Source: Gambelia wislizenii
Lineage: Eukaryota > Chordata > Lepidosauria > Squamata > Crotaphytidae
Reading direction: 5' to 3'
Assembly (NCBI GenBank): GCA_030847615.1
Contig: JAUMIR010000004.1
Span: 228,450,501 to 228,514,500, forward strand
DNA: 64,000 nt
Part shown: piece by piece, positions 23,153 through 34,980 of the stretch
Numbering within the stretch: the first letter of the stretch is position 1
Layout: the number at the start of each line of letters is the position of its first letter
The notes under the pieces: generated by a model
Databases searched by the model: none
Told to the model about the DNA's origin: nothing
Seen by the model: only the letters and a program-made list of their open reading frames with translations
Made by a program: the position numbers and the translations under genes

Positions 23153-25107
23153 GACACCAGCAAACTGGGATTAATAAATGGAAGCCTTGCCTCATTAGAC
23201 AGAAACATGTTTTATCAAACTAATCATCTCGTTAGAGCTTCAGACATGTTCTCCAACTGACTGAGTCCACCCTGAGACTGAAACCTTATCACTTGCTTGC
23301 TTACTTATGAAGGAAACCGTCTGCGTTTCAACAGAAGGAAAAAAAAATGGGTCCAGAGCCTTGAATCTCAACAATTCTAATCACTGTTTTGACAGGTAGG
23401 GTTCCTACAGAGCCCTAGATGGCCACTCTTTTAAACATTTACTCTCAACTGACCAATAGTAGGTTCATTACAACAGTCTGCAATGTGCTTACAGGCATGT
23501 TGCATACATGGTTGAGAGGTGGAGCAAAGCAAGGGTAGACTCTGCAGCCACAAGGCCACTCACCATCCTTTTGAAAGAGGTTAAAGAAGGGTTAGATAGA
23601 ATGTCTTCATTAAATTCCTTCCTGCTTCATAATTACTACTTTCAAAGCTTCCTATGAGAATCTCTACCCAATGTACTACATTACGTACTATCTTACTGAT
23701 GTATGCCACAGTCATTCCACCTCTTTAAGAAATTCTTGAGACTAGATCTATCTATCTGTCATCTGTTGCCTATCTAAATAATATAATTTCAGATGAATGC
23801 CTTTCAACCTTTCCATGGTGGTTGAGATGTTAGTTTGTTGCAGCAAAACCAACAGAGAGTCTTGGGGTGCTTTGAAGATGGAGTTGTGTAGGCTTTCCAT
23901 GGACAGTGGCCTCCATAGCTTTTTTGATTCCTGGGGTAGGAGAATCATCATGGGGCTTTCTGCTTGACATCACCTTGTGCCCCCCACTTTTTAAAAATCA
24001 GTTCTGTTTTTACCAGTTCAGTGCAGATGGCAGTGTGGAGAAAGGCGGGCAGAAAGGAGGTGGAGGAAGTGTTATGGTGATTGAGCAGCAAGAAGCTGCA
24101 GCTGCTGAATAAGAAGGAAGATGAAGAAGCAGGTGCTGGGCATGGTGTTAAGAGTAGCAGCAGTCACCACACCACTGTGTAAGTGAGCAGGACATGGTGG
24201 TGAGCATCACAATAGGATCAACAGTAGGTGAGTGGCTTGGTGAGAAATAGAAGGGAAGGATATGGAAGTTGGGTGTGTGTGTGTGTAGGAGAAGTGAGCA
24301 AAACATGGGGATGGCAACAAGTAGGGGTAGCAGTAAGGAGCAGAAGCAGGTGTGCCACACTGATGAGCAACTGGGTGGAAAATGAACAGACTGACATGGT
24401 AAGCCAGAGGACAATAGAAGGTCAGTGAATGGGGCAAGGAGGAGGAGGATCAGCTGCACGGCATGAGTGAGAAGAGGATGGGAGACAGGGAATGGAGACA
24501 AAACAGGAAGGCGGGGTGGGATGAGTTGGGCTGGAAAGGGAGTGAGGACAGGCACTTGCCCAGTGGAAGGAACAGTACAGTTCACCAGTCCAGGCATCCT
24601 TATGGCTGAGATAGTCATCTCACTCTCCCTTTTGATAGGTTCAGCCCTACCCACTTCAAACACAGTGGAGTAAGTTGGAACTGAAAAGCAAAATGGCAAC
24701 AACAAAAGAAACTCAACATTGACCATCACTCTAACTGTGGTCATTAATAAACAATAGCTGGGTGGTTTTACAGACATCCTAGCACCCATCAGCTGATTAA
24801 CCCATTCATTGCAATGACAAATTGAAAAGGACAAGGAAAGTTAAACTAGAATTTCATCCTGTTAAAACAAAACATTTAATTAGTTTACCTGGAAGGGGGG
24901 AAAAAAGGATCTGAAGAGAATCATACCTTGTTTTGCCCTATATAATTGCTGTTACAGTATTTTCCTCACATTGCATTTTTACTCCTATAAAATGATTTTG
25001 AAGAATTCTTAGTACACCCACAAACTCCCAGGTCTTTTATAACCATAAGTAAGTTATAAAGCTAATTTGAGTTTGTGGTGCAGTAGGTAAGAAAGCACAC
25101 TCACAGA
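23153..25107. other. unassigned sequence with purine-rich low-complexity tract
   Basis: No gene was recognised. From about 24030 to 24560 the plus strand is GA/GGAGG-rich with a GT tract near 24272-24287. This bias creates a 228-codon minus frame (24148-24834) rich in Leu, Pro and Ser with no domain, which I do not accept as a gene. Confidence 0.5.
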
Positions 25108-25208
25108 TTCAAGGGGGAGACAACAAGAAAGGGACTTCTTGAGAGTCAGGTAATCCTGGCAAAGAGAATCCTCTTCAAGTCCCTTTGTCATTATTTCCCC
25201 CTTGAGTC
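25108..25208. repeat. 101-bp inverted repeat
   Basis: The left arm begins TCAAGGGGGAGACAACAAG and contains AAAGGGACTTCTTGAG. The right arm mirrors it with CTTCAAGTCCCTTTGTC and ends CCCCCTTGA. Arms are about 38 bp with a 25-bp spacer. It could be a MITE without visible TSD or a stand-alone inverted duplication. Confidence 0.7.
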
Positions 25209-26270
25209 TTTCTACTTCAGTCCCTCCCAAGACCAGACCTCCCTGTTATCCTTCCCTCCCCTGCAAACTTGATCATGTAGTGTTCAGCAGGTTGGGGAGT
25301 GCCAGCTAAGCAACGAGGATCATTGCTGGATGTTCCAATAACTGGAGCACAGCAAAGACATCAGCTTTTGGGACCTCCAGAGGTTCCTTGGGAGGTCCTG
25401 GAAGATGCCTGCTTCATGTGCCAGCTACCAGAATATAACTGGCAATGATTCCCCTTGCTCCTGCTCTCCCACTGGCCACTACATGGTCAGTACTGGGAGG
25501 TGGGGTGTAGCAGAACAAAGATGGGGGGGGGTTTGATTGAGGGAGGCAATGGTGGCAGCAACTCACTCACATAGCTGCCCCCTCCCACTGGCCACTACAG
25601 TAGCCATGTTGGTATTTGGAAATATGATAGATTTAGTGCATCTCTCTAGCAGTGCATCTGATGTGCTGGAAGAAGTTAGAATCAGTAACCAGGCCACCTC
25701 CCCCAGTATCTAGCAGAGAAATAAATAAAATTTAGTCTTATTCATAAGGTACATAAAAGTAGTTTACTCATGAATACTCGAGCATGATTACACAGGTTCA
25801 TCTTCTTGAGGAAAGGTAAGGAAAAATAGGGAGTTCTACATAGAACCAGAAGGTGGGAACATCTCACAAAGGGAGAACCCATCTCACCACATGCTTCAGG
25901 GAGGCAGGGAGAGGGAGGCAGGGAGAGGGAGGGAGGGAGAGAGAGCAAGTAAGGACATGTGACCCCAGAGAACAATGGGATGCCTATGTGACCCAGGAAG
26001 AAAGTACAAACCGACAGGAAGGAAACATACATTCATGCTGTGCCTAAAAGAGTGACATGCAATCACTAACTGTGGGTATAGGCATGCAAAGGTTGCTAAT
26101 CTCCAACAATTGTGTGTGTGTGTGTGTGGGGGGTGACATAGGGGCCTTTCTACCCCTCTGCTGACACCAACTTTGGGATGGCCAACCATGTCATGGCCGA
26201 ACTACGTCTCCCACAGATGGATAACATGTGTAGTTAGGTATGGATGTTCCTTAATGGTTGTGAACTAATT
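25209..26270. other. unassigned sequence
   Basis: No gene was recognised. CCCACTGGCCACTACA occurs twice, near 25470 and 25584, in otherwise different surroundings. A GGGAGAGGGAGGCA-type purine tract lies near 25905-25945 and a GT tract at about 26110-26128. Confidence 0.45.
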
Positions 26271-26635
26271 GTCAGAGAAGTCACTCATAACCAGGCGGCA
26301 TGTAAGAATTAACATCAAGACCGATTTATTGGTGAATAATAGAAGTACAACTGAGTTAATAATTCATTTCCCCTGCACATCAATTCCCTTTAAGCCTCTC
26401 ATACCAGATGTCATACTCCAAGCCTCTTAGCTATCATCCAAGTCATCTCTCACTCCCCTGCTTCAAGCCTCTCTCTCTAACTTCCCATTCTCAACTGCTC
26501 AACTAAAACGGCTACTTTCCTCTTCACACTCCCTCTTAATCCTCCAGAAGCCCCTACCCTTTCAGCCTCCTCACCTAGGATTGGCTCCTGAGGCATACTG
26601 TTTCCATTTGTTCACTTAGCTGTCCATCACAGGGG
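26271..26635 (-). mobile_element. possible LTR remnant, minus strand
   Basis: Read on the minus strand it starts near TGTGATGGACAGC, has CACCAATAAATCGG (a polyadenylation-type AATAAA) about 60 bp from the far end, and ends near CTTCTCTGACA. That order resembles an LTR. I found no matching TSD, so this is a guess from layout. Confidence 0.3.
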
Positions 26636-26901
26636 GTGAGGGAACAACACCATGAGGTGGATGGCTGCCTTTGCCTGTGTCAGAAGAGTATAGACAGCAG
26701 GAGCAGAGATTCTCCACACATGGCTGACCCAGTTGCCCTCCTACTGGACACCACAATGGCCATGCAGGAGGGAGAGCCAAGAAACTTCTTCAAATACTTC
26801 ACAGTATTCTAAGGTGTACCTGCAGTGGGGAGGAAATTATTTATTCTTCCCTATGGGAATAAAGATGCACAGAGCAGGGATGTAAATCTTTGCTTCTTTG
26901 T

Positions 26902-27519
26902 TGTCAGGATCTGGGGCATGGGTGGCAGGGTCTTAGAGCAGAGATGGGGCAGGAAGAGAGATGGAGAACCCAGACCTGAGGTTTGGAGGAAAGGCGGCTC
27001 CAGAAGGCAGGGGCTGGGTCGGAGCATGGAAGACAGAGTCCAAAATCTGGGTAAGATCAAAGACAAGCCAAAGTCCAGAAACAAGCTGAGGTCAAACACA
27101 TATCAGGAGTCCAGAGGCAAAGACAAGTCCAGGAAGGGTGTGCCAAGTGAGGTACAAGGGACACAGAGTTCAAAGAGTCCAAGTACAAGCCAAGGTCAAA
27201 CATGTCCAAGGTATCCATGGGCCAGAGGCAGGTCCAGGAAGCAAGCAAAGGTCCAAACACAAGTAACAGATCAAGGCAAGGATTCAGAGAGCACAGAAAG
27301 CCATGTTGTTGTGGTAACGGCTGAAGAAAGAATGCTGCTCCTAAACAGCAGTTCCCTTGGTTGCTCCAGGTGTGCCGTATGAGTACAGCCAGCCGTGCCT
27401 GACACCTTGGCCCTGGTTCCTTCAAGACTTCCACAACCAGAGCCTAGTCCTGCACAGAGAGGCAAAGCCAGCTTTAGCAGCCAGGGGCCCAGTCCTGCAG
27501 GGAGAGGCAGATTCTGACA
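26902..27519. mobile_element. solo LTR (618 bp) with exact TSD
   Basis: It starts TGTCAGGATCTG and ends CAGATTCTGACA, an inverted terminal repeat with one change and TG...CA ends. It is flanked by exact TTTGT repeats (26897-26901 and 27520-27524). A 5-bp TSD fits Ty3/Gypsy elements and some endogenous retroviruses. No internal retroviral sequence is present, so this is most simply a solo LTR left by recombination. The 185-codon plus and 125-codon minus frames overlapping it are chance frames in AAG/GTC-rich sequence. Orientation is not settled. Confidence 0.85.
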
Positions 27520-27524
27520 TTTGT

Positions 27525-29745
27525 TCTGTGCGTGATTATGAGAAAAAGAAATGAAAATTTTCAAATCTGTTCTTCTCCCTAGGTGAGATTATGAGACTTT
27601 TAGCACATTTCCCAAATATTTCTCTCTTTTTTAGTTTTCTTGCAAAAATGTTGTGAAGATTTTTATTACAAAAAATAAAAATTTGTGCAAATATCCATAA
27701 AAATAAAAAAATGGGGGAAGTAAAGGAATGCAAAATCTTGTGGCTGCTGATTCCGCCCCCACCCCCGCATTTAGAAGTAATGATATGTCAAGATACCATT
27801 TCTTATTGAGGGCAAGAAATTTGCAAATATTATTTACATCCTTAGTAGATACATGTTGAGGAGGTGCTTTTAGTTGAGATAATCATCAATTTCTACAATC
27901 AGAGAAGCTAAGGCTGTAATTCTTTACATACTTACCTGGAAGTAAATGCCAATAGATGGGACTTCCAAATAAATGTGCATGGGATTGGGCCGTAGGTCAT
28001 GCCATCTATCTTCAGTGTTCAGGAAGTGGCTGCTGATGCCTCAGTAGTCTGAAGAGCAGGACTGGAGAAATTACAAGTTTTGGAAAAGTTCATATATAAT
28101 TTTTTAACAAAGAGACTTAAGGGGGAGAGAACCTAATAAGGACTGAGGATGCTCAGCTGCCACAGATTACTGACTGACTCTTATGGGTGGTGGTGGTGGT
28201 GGGTGATGGGAGAGAACACTGGGAGGGAGATGGAATGGAAAGGAGTCCTTTGGAATTGAATAGCTGGCTGACTGGAACAGGGAACAGGAATGCTCCAGAT
28301 GGCAACATTTTGTTTCAAAACCCCACTATTTCTTCTTAGGTCTAATTGAAACCAATTGATCACAAGATTTTAACAATGGCTAGGATCCAGTGGTGTACTT
28401 CTGCTGCATCCTGCACTCTTCCCCCTGACTTGGTGGCATGTCCTTCTTCCTGTAACCACCTCCCATGAACCTTAAAAGCCAGTTCTGGTGGTCTTGAAAA
28501 CGCTTTGGAGCAGGCTTTCAGTGGTACAGAGAGCTTCAGTAGGTGGGGAAGAGGGGAAAATCCCAGTTCTGCTGGTGCTGGATACTACATTGTACTGCAT
28601 TGTAATATGCCTGTGTCCCATTAATTCCTGTGGAACATAGACTACCTAACTTACTTTGGATCACCATGCCTTGTGCCACCAGTGTGGAAGTATTCCAAAG
28701 TTCCAGCTGTTGATGCCAGGGTGGCTCTTATTCCTTCAATCAAACCTACATCAAAGAACTTCTTTGATTATCATTCTACCACCCTCCCTTATGCTTTCCT
28801 CCAGATAGAGAGGTTACATCTTTGCTCTAGTCTCCTGGCATGTCAGCTGATTTGAATGAAAGGCTGCATATTTTTGCTAGCACTTAGCCACTTCATTCTT
28901 AGGTTCCTTCAGAGGAACTCTCAAATGTATGCCATCTGGTTCCAGTGACTTGTTGCTCTTTAATTTGCGAATTTGTTGCATCACTTCCAATTCTGCCACC
29001 TCAATCACTGACACTCAGCTTCACTACTAGACAAAGACAGATCAGAGGTAGTTTTCTCTCTTCCCTCCCCATCCCAATTAGAAAGAAGAAAACTGAAACA
29101 GCCATAATTTACAGCATGTGGGAAGCAGAGTCACCATGGGCAGCTCTGCTACATTACAGCCTAGGTCTTCTCCATGACAGAAAACACTGAAATGCCACAA
29201 ATATATATTACAAGGAAGATTGACATTGTTCTGTGGTTTTAAACATGTAATGTTTTTGTTTTGTTTGTTTGTTTAAAGTGAGGATTCTGTGATTCCTATT
29301 ACTAAACCATGGAACAGTATTTGGAATACTGTTCCAAACTGTGAAACAGCAACTGCTCCTGGAGTTTGAAGTGCTAAGCACTAAAAGGCCTCAGCCAATG
29401 AGTGAGTGTTCCATTTTGCTTGCTCGTACATTCCATTTCTGTACAAATCAAAAGTTTTTTTCCATTGATTTGTGAAAAAATTGGTGAAGTTTGGAAATTT
29501 TTACTGGAAAACTTCAAACAAAATGAAAATCTCACCTCTTTCTCTAAAGAATGCTTGCCAATTTGCTTGTCCTTGATAAGAAAGAGTTCTTGACAGATTG
29601 AGACATGCTGTCAAAAAAAAGGTAAACGTTGTCAGATTTCTTTTGCATTTGGGGACTCTTTTACGCAAATAGTTATAAAACCTTGGTATTTTTCCACAGA
29701 ATACTTGGTATTTTTCACAGGAAAAAAAGCACATCTATGACAATA
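27525..29745. other. unassigned sequence
   Basis: No gene was recognised. It includes the short palindromic repeat listed at 27908 and a GGT-rich tract near 28186-28203. The remainder has no diagnostic motif. Confidence 0.45.
27908..28004. repeat. short palindromic squamate repeat
   Basis: TAAGGCTGTAATTCTTTACA, then CTTACCTGGAAGTAAATGCC, then a partly complementary half ending GTGCATGGGATTGGGCCG. Same family as 13160, 47941 and 51547. Confidence 0.65.
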
Positions 29746-30023
29746 CAGTTGTCCCTTCCTTTTTGCTGCAGGGATGATGGGATGTTGGTCACGTTGGGTG
29801 CTACATGCACCTCCCAGCCGGCCTTGCCAAGGGGGAGGAGGAAGAAGAGGAGGAAGAAGCACCACCTCTTACTGCTTGTTCCCTGGGGGGTAGCCAAACG
29901 CCTGGCAACCCCCAAGCTTTCTGCTTGTTCTCTGGGGTGTGGGGAGCTGAAGGTTATTTGTGTTTTTTTCAGTTTTGCAGTGGTGCTCTGCCCCTAACCC
30001 CTGTAAATAGGAAGGGACAACTG
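29746..30023. mobile_element. Tc1/mariner-type MITE (278 bp)
   Basis: The ends are CAGTTGTCCCTTCCTTTTTG and, read inward from the right, CAGTTGTCCCTTCCTATTTA. TA dinucleotides flank both ends, as expected for Tc1/mariner-pogo (Tigger-like) insertions. The interior is GAGGAAGAAG-rich and makes overlapping chance frames. It directly abuts the 3' end of the minus-strand LINE at 30026, perhaps an insertion in its A/T-rich tail. Confidence 0.85.
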
Positions 30024-30411
30024 TAATTTTATTGCTTTGGCACAAAGCCATAGCAAAGAACACAGTTTATTATAATAAAATTTAAAAATAATAAAATAGC
30101 CATAGCAAGTTAACATACATCATATCCATGTACCCATAAACAGTATATTAAAACAACAAATTAAAAGAATAAAAGAACATTTTAAACTTGACCAAAGATT
30201 CAGTCTCCAATATACAGAAACCCCCCCCAAAAGGGGGGGTGGCTTTTCCTTTGACTGAAACTTCTGGCAAACCTTACCATTTGGAATGGAACAAATTTAT
30301 CTTTATCTGATAACAGCATTAATTTGTCTGTTTGTCTTGCTTGACAAAAATATAGGACACCAAAGTTTCACATGTACAATCTTCAATAGACTCTTTCATA
30401 GGAGTCCCAGT

Positions 30412-30723
30412 AGAGATTATCAGATGCAGCAAAAACTGCACTAGAAGATCATGATGAGAACAGCAATGGGCAACATTATCAGATGATGTTGTCCATCACA
30501 ATTCCAGAGGGGTAGCGTGGGAGTGAATACAGCATCCCTTTGTATTGGTAGCTTAGCCCCATCAATGAAAAGGGGAAGCCTTGTCCATGGCAGCACTAGG
30601 CCTCGGGAACAGCTGAAGACACAGGTGTCTGATAATGTCACACTTTCTGTTCCTGTCATGTTCTTCTGATGTGGTTTGGGATGTGGGTTTTTTTGCTGCA
30701 TTTCACCATGTCTGATAATCTCC
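30412..30723. mobile_element. DNA transposon with GGAGATTATCAGA ends (312 bp) nested in LINE
   Basis: The left end AGAGATTATCAGATGCAGC and the right, read inward, GGAGATTATCAGACATGG share 13 terminal bases with one change. Sub-terminal blocks GCAGCAAAAA and TTTTTTGCTGCA are also inverted. Internal TTATCAGATGATG and TGTCTGATAATG repeat the terminal motif, so it may be composite. It interrupts the minus-strand LINE. Flanking triplets (AGT, ATA) do not match. Confidence 0.7.
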
Positions 30724-31106
30724 ATAGTGACCTTCTAATACAGCAAGGGACAATGTGTTCAAATGAACTTTTGTAAAGGCCTTCCGTAAGCAAAGTCTAA
30801 AATATCAGTATAATAGATGGGAGGGCCAGAGGAAGGGAGATGATCTGTTCATAAAGATTAGCCAATCTCAGCAAAATCTATATGTGCTATTCAAGAACCC
30901 AACTGATGAAATACCACTCCCAGATATTTAAAATGTGATACCTGTTCCAATGATTCATATCCATTTACCATTTATGGGGCTGAGGCATCCTGCTTAAAAA
31001 ACCATAGTTTTGGCTTACTCATAATTTACACTGAGCAAATTTCACTTGCAAGTCAGTAAATTGTTTCAGTAATCTTCTGAAGCCTCTCTGAATGTAAGAT
31101 ATTAAT

Positions 31107-31974
31107 GGGCTTGTCTATACAAGGCAATAAAATGTGGATTGATGTGAACTAGTGCCAATTTGCAGCAGCTTTCATTTGTCCTAACATTTTTTTTTTGCAA
31201 GATTGTAGGTATGTGAAGCTATCTGCATTCGTTGTTCAAACAGGCATGCCTAAGAATCAAGATAACAGGCATGAGTGGTTTACTTGCATTTTAATTGTTG
31301 CCAGTTGCTACCACCAAACAGTATTTTTTTTTAAAGAAGCATATCCAAAGTGTAGAAGTGCAGTACAGTTGTCCCTTTATATTTGCTGGGGTTTGGTTCC
31401 AGGACCCCCCATGGATACTAAAATCTGTGAATACTCAAGTCCCATTATATGCAATGGCATAGCAAAATGGTGTCCCTTATATATGATGGCAAAATCAAGG
31501 TTTTCTTTTTGGATTATTATTTTTTTAAGAATATTTTCAAGCCATGAATACTTACATCCTTGGATACCAAATCCGTGGATATGGATTCTGCTTAAATAAA
31601 CAGAAGAAAAGGCTGTTTTGTCACCTGAGTGCACAATTGCTACAGTGAAAATCCAACATGGCAGTTTCATGCGCTTGCCTTGTTAATAAGGTCCATCCCC
31701 TGCAAACATCCAACCAATCAACTTTCCACTTCCACTCTTATTCAGAATGTGCACCAAAGTGAATTGGTTGTCCCAACGAGCAGGAATGTGCATTCCCCAC
31801 AGAGCTTTTTTAAAAAAAAAACAATGCGAAAAGCTCTAAAGGCTTTTCCTGTGAAGTTTTTGGTGTTTTTGCCCCCCTCCTTCTGAATACAGTAGGTTGA
31901 TGTGGGATCTCATTAAGAAAAATTGTATTCTCCTCCAATTCTATGAGGAGTATTTTCACCATATAGATAATCAC
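31107..31974. mobile_element. family D DNA transposon, interrupted
   Basis: The left end is GGGCTTGTCTATACAAGG and the right end, read inward, GTGATTATCTATATGG. The interior follows the element at 8062-8696 in order. A Tigger-like element at 31366 splits it. It sits inside the LINE reverse transcriptase gene right after the YADD codons. I could not resolve a TSD. Confidence 0.7.
31366..31597. mobile_element. Tigger-like (Tc1/mariner) element nested in family D
   Basis: The left end CAGTTGTCCCTTTATATTTG follows a TA and continues with GGTTCCAGGACCCCCCATGG, a sequence order typical of Tigger/MER2-type elements. The right end (near CCGTGGATATGG) is worn and the exact boundary is uncertain. About 230 bp and non-coding. 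Confidence 0.7.
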
Positions 31975-33113
31975 ATTCTGTCATCTGCATAGAGCAATAC
32001 TGAATGGCTTTTATGCTTACTCTTACTGGAGAAAATTGTGTTTCTGATTTTTTTAAAAAAATCATGTTATAATTTATGTATAGATTGAAAAGCAACAAAG
32101 CCAGGATAAAATCTTGACAAACCCCTTGTGAGGTTTTTAGTTTTTGCCATGGTTTTCAAATCTGACCTTCAAAGTGTTGCCGGTATAAATATCTTTGATT
32201 CTTTCTAGTAGCCTGATGTCTATATTCATAGTAATTAATTTCTCTATAAATCATGTCTAGGAATGAAGCCTAACACTGATTTAAGACTGAAGAATTATTT
32301 ATATATATATTGTAGCTCAAAGAAGGGTTTTGGTAAGTCCTTAGCTTGATTTCTCTCACACAACCACAGAGCATACCCTTAACTATATTCTCATGCATTT
32401 ATTGTCAAACCAATTCCTATTGGTTTGTTTCCTTGCATTTGTCAACATAATGGTCTTAATCAGAAATGGTCTCAGTGCATTAATTAGATCATTATATAGT
32501 ACCAAGGCCAAGTCAACAACCTGGGATACAGTCTTTTTTCTCTCACACACACTTCAAGAAACTGCTTAGTATTCAGTCTGTGCTGTATTTCATGTTGGAA
32601 TGTAGAAGACCTTTTCAGTCAGATGTCAGTTGTAACTTCTACTTAGGCTACTAGTAAGGAACTCCCTGACCCAAGGTCAACCAGTGCTCTAGAGAGGTGA
32701 ATATAAAATATATGTAGCTGATTGTCACTTTCTGGGATTGTCACTTTAACCCCACTGTAAAATACAGTATATAATTTCTTCCAGTCCGGCAGGTGATGTC
32801 AATACAAAATCTATCAAACTTGCCTTTTTTGGCCAAAATAGATAAACTCCACATATTTATTGCCTTTCAGATTACCATTTAATATTACTAAATTAAATGT
32901 GTCAGTCAACTGACATTAGAATGTTCCAGATTTATTAATGAGAGAGTGCTCTGTATTTCTCCTATAATTATAATGGTCATTATGGTAATCAAAATAGTCA
33001 TCGTTCATGACCCTCCAGCAGCCATTTCCAATACAGGTATTAAAATCTCCTAGAAAGATATACCGCAGCTTAGGATATGTAATTTCTAATTCACAGAAAA
33101 TAACCACAGACAA
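31913..33113 (-). pseudogene. LINE ORF2 remnant: endonuclease and reverse transcriptase
   Basis: Broken by several stops and frameshifts. The frame at 32916-33113 carries IFLGDFNTCIGN, matching the GDFN core of apurinic-type endonucleases. About 850 bp further along the minus strand come LLERIKDIYTGNTLKVRFE (about 32160-32230) and LLFNLYIN (about 32080), the usual blocks before the catalytic centre. The sequence LLYADD at 31980-31997 is the catalytic box, cut off two codons later by the DNA transposon at 31107-31974. No single frame spans these parts, so it is inactive. Confidence 0.75.
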
Positions 33114-33310
33114 GTATGTATGTGGAGGAAAGAACTATAGACTTGTGTGCACCCTTCAGCAATCTCAAGTCTGCAATCCTGACCAAAAAGCTTGAGCATC
33201 CAGCAGCTATAAATTTTACCTCAGAACACCACAGCATCTCTGATTTCCCCATTTGTAACTTTCTGGATCCACAGACATAAGATATGACACCACATGTTCT
33301 CAAACTAGGG

Positions 33311-34808
33311 GATAATATGTAATACCATCATCCACTTAAAATGTTGGCAATAGAATGTTCTAAACTGCCACATTGAATGTAGCTTACTTTTGTTTTCAGC
33401 AAGTGAAGAAGGCCAAAGCTAAAATATTTTGCTAATTTATTATTAGACATGTTTCTAAATCAAACCAACCAACAGAATAAAAAGATGAAGAAAAAGGCAA
33501 AATCACATGAGCATTAAAGGTCAAAAGGCAGGCCTTTGCCAAAATTCTCAAAGGTGATAAAACCGTAATAGATCACATTATTGAAGGAGATATCAAACAA
33601 ACCACTCCTTTAGTTACTGAAGAAGGTGAGAAATAAACCCATTTAATACAAGGTCAGGTGTAGGCCAAGTTTCTTGCATAAAAATGACATGACAGATTCT
33701 TATAAACTGCAAAAACATTGGGTTCTGGGCTTTATTTGATCAGCTTTCCCATGAGATACATTTTAGATATTGTTCACTTTGGGCCTCAAGGTATCAATCT
33801 AACATAGAATATCAACACAGAGAACAGAATAAATCAAACCTGAAACAGTAGTGTATACACCAGGTGATAATGCAAAATTTACTGGTACACTTATCTCTGT
33901 AGCCTTAGGAAGTGATGAATTTCTGCACAATCACCATCTTAGGGGCTTACTGCACTCTGAAGAAAAGAGGCAGTGCAGCAGGAAGGTTCTGTCTTCTTGT
34001 TCACTTACCTGTTAAAAGCCATTCAAATACTTGCATGATCTTCTCCATCACATTTGCCCCCTAGATTTATATTTACCATTTGACTTGATTTAGGGTTATA
34101 GCTCTAAACACAAAATTCACCTCACACAAAGTTGAAAAGGAGGCCTGAGATGTTCTTCAGCTTGGACTACTGGAAAGCAAAGCAACAAACTAGGGGACAA
34201 ACATGAGGGTTCTTGGGAAGGAAGGAAGAACCACAGTCCTGTGTTGTATTCCAGAGGAGGCCAAACAAACTCTTCTAAGGAGCTGCAGAAAACTCCCATA
34301 CAAACAATACTGAAGGCAAAAAGAAACTCCATACTGGAACATTAAAGACAAAACAACACCAAACAACTTCCAAAATGAAATAAAGAAACCATTAATTTTA
34401 GAGATGCTTTGAAGATGTTGTTGATGCCATTGCCATCTTGGAACACTCCCTTTATCTCTGCACAGAAAACACCAGATGTAACATTGACTCCCCCACACAC
34501 ACACATACAAGAAACCCAAGAGCCTGAGTGGGGGTGGAATGGCACGGTCCCTCCCAATTGTCCTGCAATGCACAAAATCATTGAAAAATGTGCAAAACCT
34601 CTTATAATCTTGCCCAGTTGAAGAAAACTTTTAACATTATTTGTTCTTATGTGTGAGAATGAAATAAATGAAGATATACATCCCTGATCCCCAAGCAGGT
34701 CACAGAATATACATCCTCTATCATGAGGCATAGTCATGGTGTTATATGCCAGCCATTGTGCTGAAGTGTTTGGTTTGATATTTTATCATTTTGTTGGCTT
34801 CTGATTTG
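33311..34808. other. unassigned sequence
   Basis: No gene was recognised. The left part could be the 5' region of the minus-strand LINE, but I see no motif. Frames near 34190-34737 (up to 131 codons) overlap on both strands and lack domains. Confidence 0.4.
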
Positions 34809-34980
34809 GGACATTTTCAGATGGCCCTTACCGCGCAGGCAGCTTCCGGAGCAGTAACGAGGCTGCTGTGCAGCAAGGGGTCCTTTTTGCATGCTGCCGT
34901 CCCTCTTCCATGACCATTCGTGGCACGTATGTGAAGCTTTGGAAGCAGCAGCATCGTATTTCACAGAAGTTGCCTGTGAT
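34809..34980 (+). mobile_element. half of a long-palindrome element (left arm only)
   Basis: It starts GGACATTTTCAGATGGCCC, carries the core GCAGCAAGGGGTCC...GCATGCTGCCGTCCC and reaches the apex TTTCACAGAAGTTGCCTGTGA. It then stops: the sequence after 34980 does not mirror the arm. The other palindromes have a complementary right arm here. It is either a deletion of one arm or a one-arm form. Confidence 0.65.

Larger units (their letters stand above)
30026..33310 (-). mobile_element. APE-type LINE (minus strand), interrupted
   Basis: This is a long, decayed non-LTR retrotransposon read from right to left. In coding order it shows an endonuclease motif (33024-33059), a piece resembling GEFTF..SG..IDYVL (about 32800-32920), reverse transcriptase blocks (about 32030-32200) and the YADD catalytic box (31980-31991). 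A region like GYESLEQVSHFKYLGVVF follows (about 30895-30965), then a 3' end with GCCAAAGCAATAAAA at 30026-30050. Two DNA transposons interrupt it (30412-30723 and 31107-31974). The clade is not assigned; an apurinic endonuclease excludes R2/R4-type LINEs, and Ingi/Vingi-like is one possibility. Confidence 0.75.

Noticed and set aside
24148..24834. 228-codon minus-strand frame, the longest in the window
   Set aside because: It lies opposite a purine-rich low-complexity tract, is dominated by Leu, Pro, Ser and Phe, and has no domain, splice context or neighbouring coding signal.
26825..27382. 185-codon plus-strand frame
   Set aside because: It starts outside and runs into the solo LTR at 26902-27519. 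Its Lys/Ser/Gln-rich product follows from repeated CAAGGTC/GTCCAAG-type words.
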